Shown here: positions 4,977 through 5,981 of the stretch, piece after piece
How positions within the stretch are numbered: the first letter of the stretch is position 1
How the letters are laid out: each line of letters opens with the position of its first letter
DNA from: JADJAH01 sp964615795
GTDB lineage: Bacteria > Bacteroidota > Ignavibacteria > Tepidaquicellales > Tepidaquicellaceae
Direction of reading: 5' to 3'
NCBI GenBank assembly: GCA_964615795.1
Contig: CAZTQR010000120.1
Span: 1 to 5,981, forward strand
DNA length: 5,981 nt
The notes under the pieces: model-generated
What the model was told of the DNA's origin: nothing
The model's database searches: none
Seen by the model: the letters and a program-made list of their open reading frames with translations, nothing else
Translations under genes and position numbers: made by a program

Positions 4977-5981
4977 AAATGCAGTTGACGAGAGAAAGCT
5001 CCTCGAAAAAAGGACATTCTCGCTTCATCTTGTTTCGAATGTCTTCATGGGTTTGTCGTTCGGCATACTCATGCTTCAGGATGTCATACTCAAGAAGTCG
5101 TTGCTTGCAACAGACTTTGAGGTCACCATACTCATCTTTCTCACAAGCTCCGCATTCATCTTCTCCATATACGGAACCGAGATAATCAACCGCTCAAGCG
5201 ATCCCGCGCGGACCATTGTTGTGATGGCATGGCTGAGCAGGATCTTCCTCTTCATAATACCTCTGTTTGAATCTCCGGCATTCTTTGTATTCTGCATCGC
5301 GGCAATGAGCTATCTCGATTCGCTGATCAAGCCGTACTGGAATGCGGTGTTCAAGCATAACTACCCGGAAAGCAGAAGAAGCACGCTTTACTCATACGCT
5401 TCAAGTCTTTATACAATCATAGTGCTTGTGGTCACAACATTTCTCGGCTACCTTCTCGACATCAACTACAAACTCTACAAGATCCTCTTTCCCGTCGCGG
5501 GTTTGTTTGACGTGCTTTCATACATGAGCCTTGCAAAGATGGTGCGCATGGGCCAGAGCCTGAAGCTCTACCACACAGGTTCGGTCAGAGGCGGCTTGTC
5601 GCTGAGACTGCTGAAAGATATCGCCGTAGTGCCCGTGATCAATATGCTGAAGATCTTCAAAAGCAACAGGCCGTTCTTCAGGTTTGAGGGTTACTTCTTT
5701 CTGTACGGAATGGCATTCATGATCGCAAGCCCGGCTGTTCCGATCTATCTGGTTGAAGACCTCGGACTTACATATTCGCCGATCTCAATTGCAAAGGGGC
5801 TCGTGTTTTACACGGCAACTATTCTCTTCACACCCGTAATGGGAAGGCTTCACGGAAGCGGCAACCCCACAAGGTTCTGCGGCTTCCTGTTCCTGTTCCT
5901 TCTGTTCTATCCTCTTTCCATGATGGGAATAAAGTATGTGCCCGGCGCACTTTCTTTCATCACACCCGATATGATGCTGTA
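4951..5981 (+). CDS. Multi-pass membrane transporter, probable MFS (3' end missing)
   Basis: An open frame of 343 codons runs off the right edge. It encodes a polytopic membrane protein with hydrophobic segments at about 23-47, 57-78, 88-106, 109-125, 150-170, 178-198, 248-267, 279-298 and 309-330. A long, basic central loop (about 199-245, with MVRMGQSLKLYHTG and KSNRPFFR) separates six N-terminal helices from the rest. That 6+loop+6 plan is typical of the major facilitator superfamily, which usually has about 400 residues or more, so most of the protein is here. I recognise no substrate signature. The first 22 residues are charged and cytoplasmic. The start is GTG 4951: an in-frame stop lies at 4912-4914 and no other standard start comes between; ATG 5047 (codon 33) would cut the first helix. 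The gene overlaps the RapZ-like gene by 26 bases, implying translational coupling and membership of the same operon. Confidence 0.8.
   Translation, partial: MSRADRQTENAVDERKLLEKRTFSLHLVSNVFMGLSFGILMLQDVILKKSLLATDFEVTILIFLTSSAFIFSIYGTEIINRSSDPARTIVVMAWLSRIFLFIIPLFESPAFFVFCIAAMSYLDSLIKPYWNAVFKHNYPESRRSTLYSYASSLYTIIVLVVTTFLGYLLDINYKLYKILFPVAGLFDVLSYMSLAKMVRMGQSLKLYHTGSVRGGLSLRLLKDIAVVPVINMLKIFKSNRPFFRFEGYFFLYGMAFMIASPAVPIYLVEDLGLTYSPISIAKGLVFYTATILFTPVMGRLHGSGNPTRFCGFLFLFLLFYPLSMMGIKYVPGALSFITPDMML

Noticed and set aside
4979..5185. A plus-strand frame starting at ATG 4979, just after the RapZ-like stop.
   Set aside because: It is rich in Ser/Arg/Cys and overlaps the much longer, clearly transmembrane frame that begins at GTG 4951.

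Overview
The window is a bacterial chromosome segment holding five complete genes and a sixth gene cut by the right edge, plus a small complete gene on the minus strand counted among the five-plus-one below. No RNA gene, insertion sequence, CRISPR array or integrase was seen. Several traits fit the Bacteroidota/Ignavibacteria-like (FCB) branch of bacteria: A-rich, G-poor leaders without a Shine-Dalgarno box before most genes, a promoter before the lrp-type gene that resembles the Bacteroidota TTG-N19-TAnnTTTG pattern, and a free-standing RapZ C-terminal domain. This placement is an inference of modest confidence. Frequent AGG (Arg) and ATA (Ile) codons are visible throughout, and codon use looks uniform, so nothing suggests recent transfer.

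Layout. (1) Positions 4-900, plus strand: a branched-chain amino-acid ABC permease of the LivH type, whose partner genes lie outside the window. (2) Positions 904-1233, minus strand: an unrecognised four-helix membrane protein of 109 residues, tail to tail with livH. (3) Positions 1234-1360: a divergent intergenic region with a promoter and two CCTTAATTT-type palindromic sites. (4) Positions 1361-1843: a Lrp/AsnC regulator, followed after 27 bp by glutamine synthetase (1871-3325), probably one transcript. (5) Positions 3326-3445: an intergenic region with a perfect inverted repeat of the same CCTTAA/TTAAGG type. (6) Positions 3446 to the right edge: a PA0069/Rv2578c-family radical SAM protein, a stand-alone RapZ C-terminal-domain protein and a multi-helix membrane transporter of MFS type, tightly packed and probably an operon.

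How they may work together. The glutamine synthetase is of the E. coli-like GSI-beta architecture but has Phe where the adenylylated Tyr sits, so it is unlikely to be controlled by adenylylation. The adjacent Lrp-type regulator is the obvious candidate for transcriptional control. The same palindromic sequence lies upstream of the regulator and upstream of the radical SAM operon, which suggests one small regulon. Glutamine is the nitrogen donor for glucosamine-6-phosphate, the ligand of the E. coli RapZ C-terminal domain, so a link between nitrogen status and amino-sugar sensing is a testable idea. It is not shown by the sequence.

Most of the content is ordinary housekeeping and transport. 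I see no clear new defence or mobile system. The most distinctive points are the shared operator-like palindromes, the Phe at the GS modification site, and the radical SAM/RapZ-C/transporter cluster.
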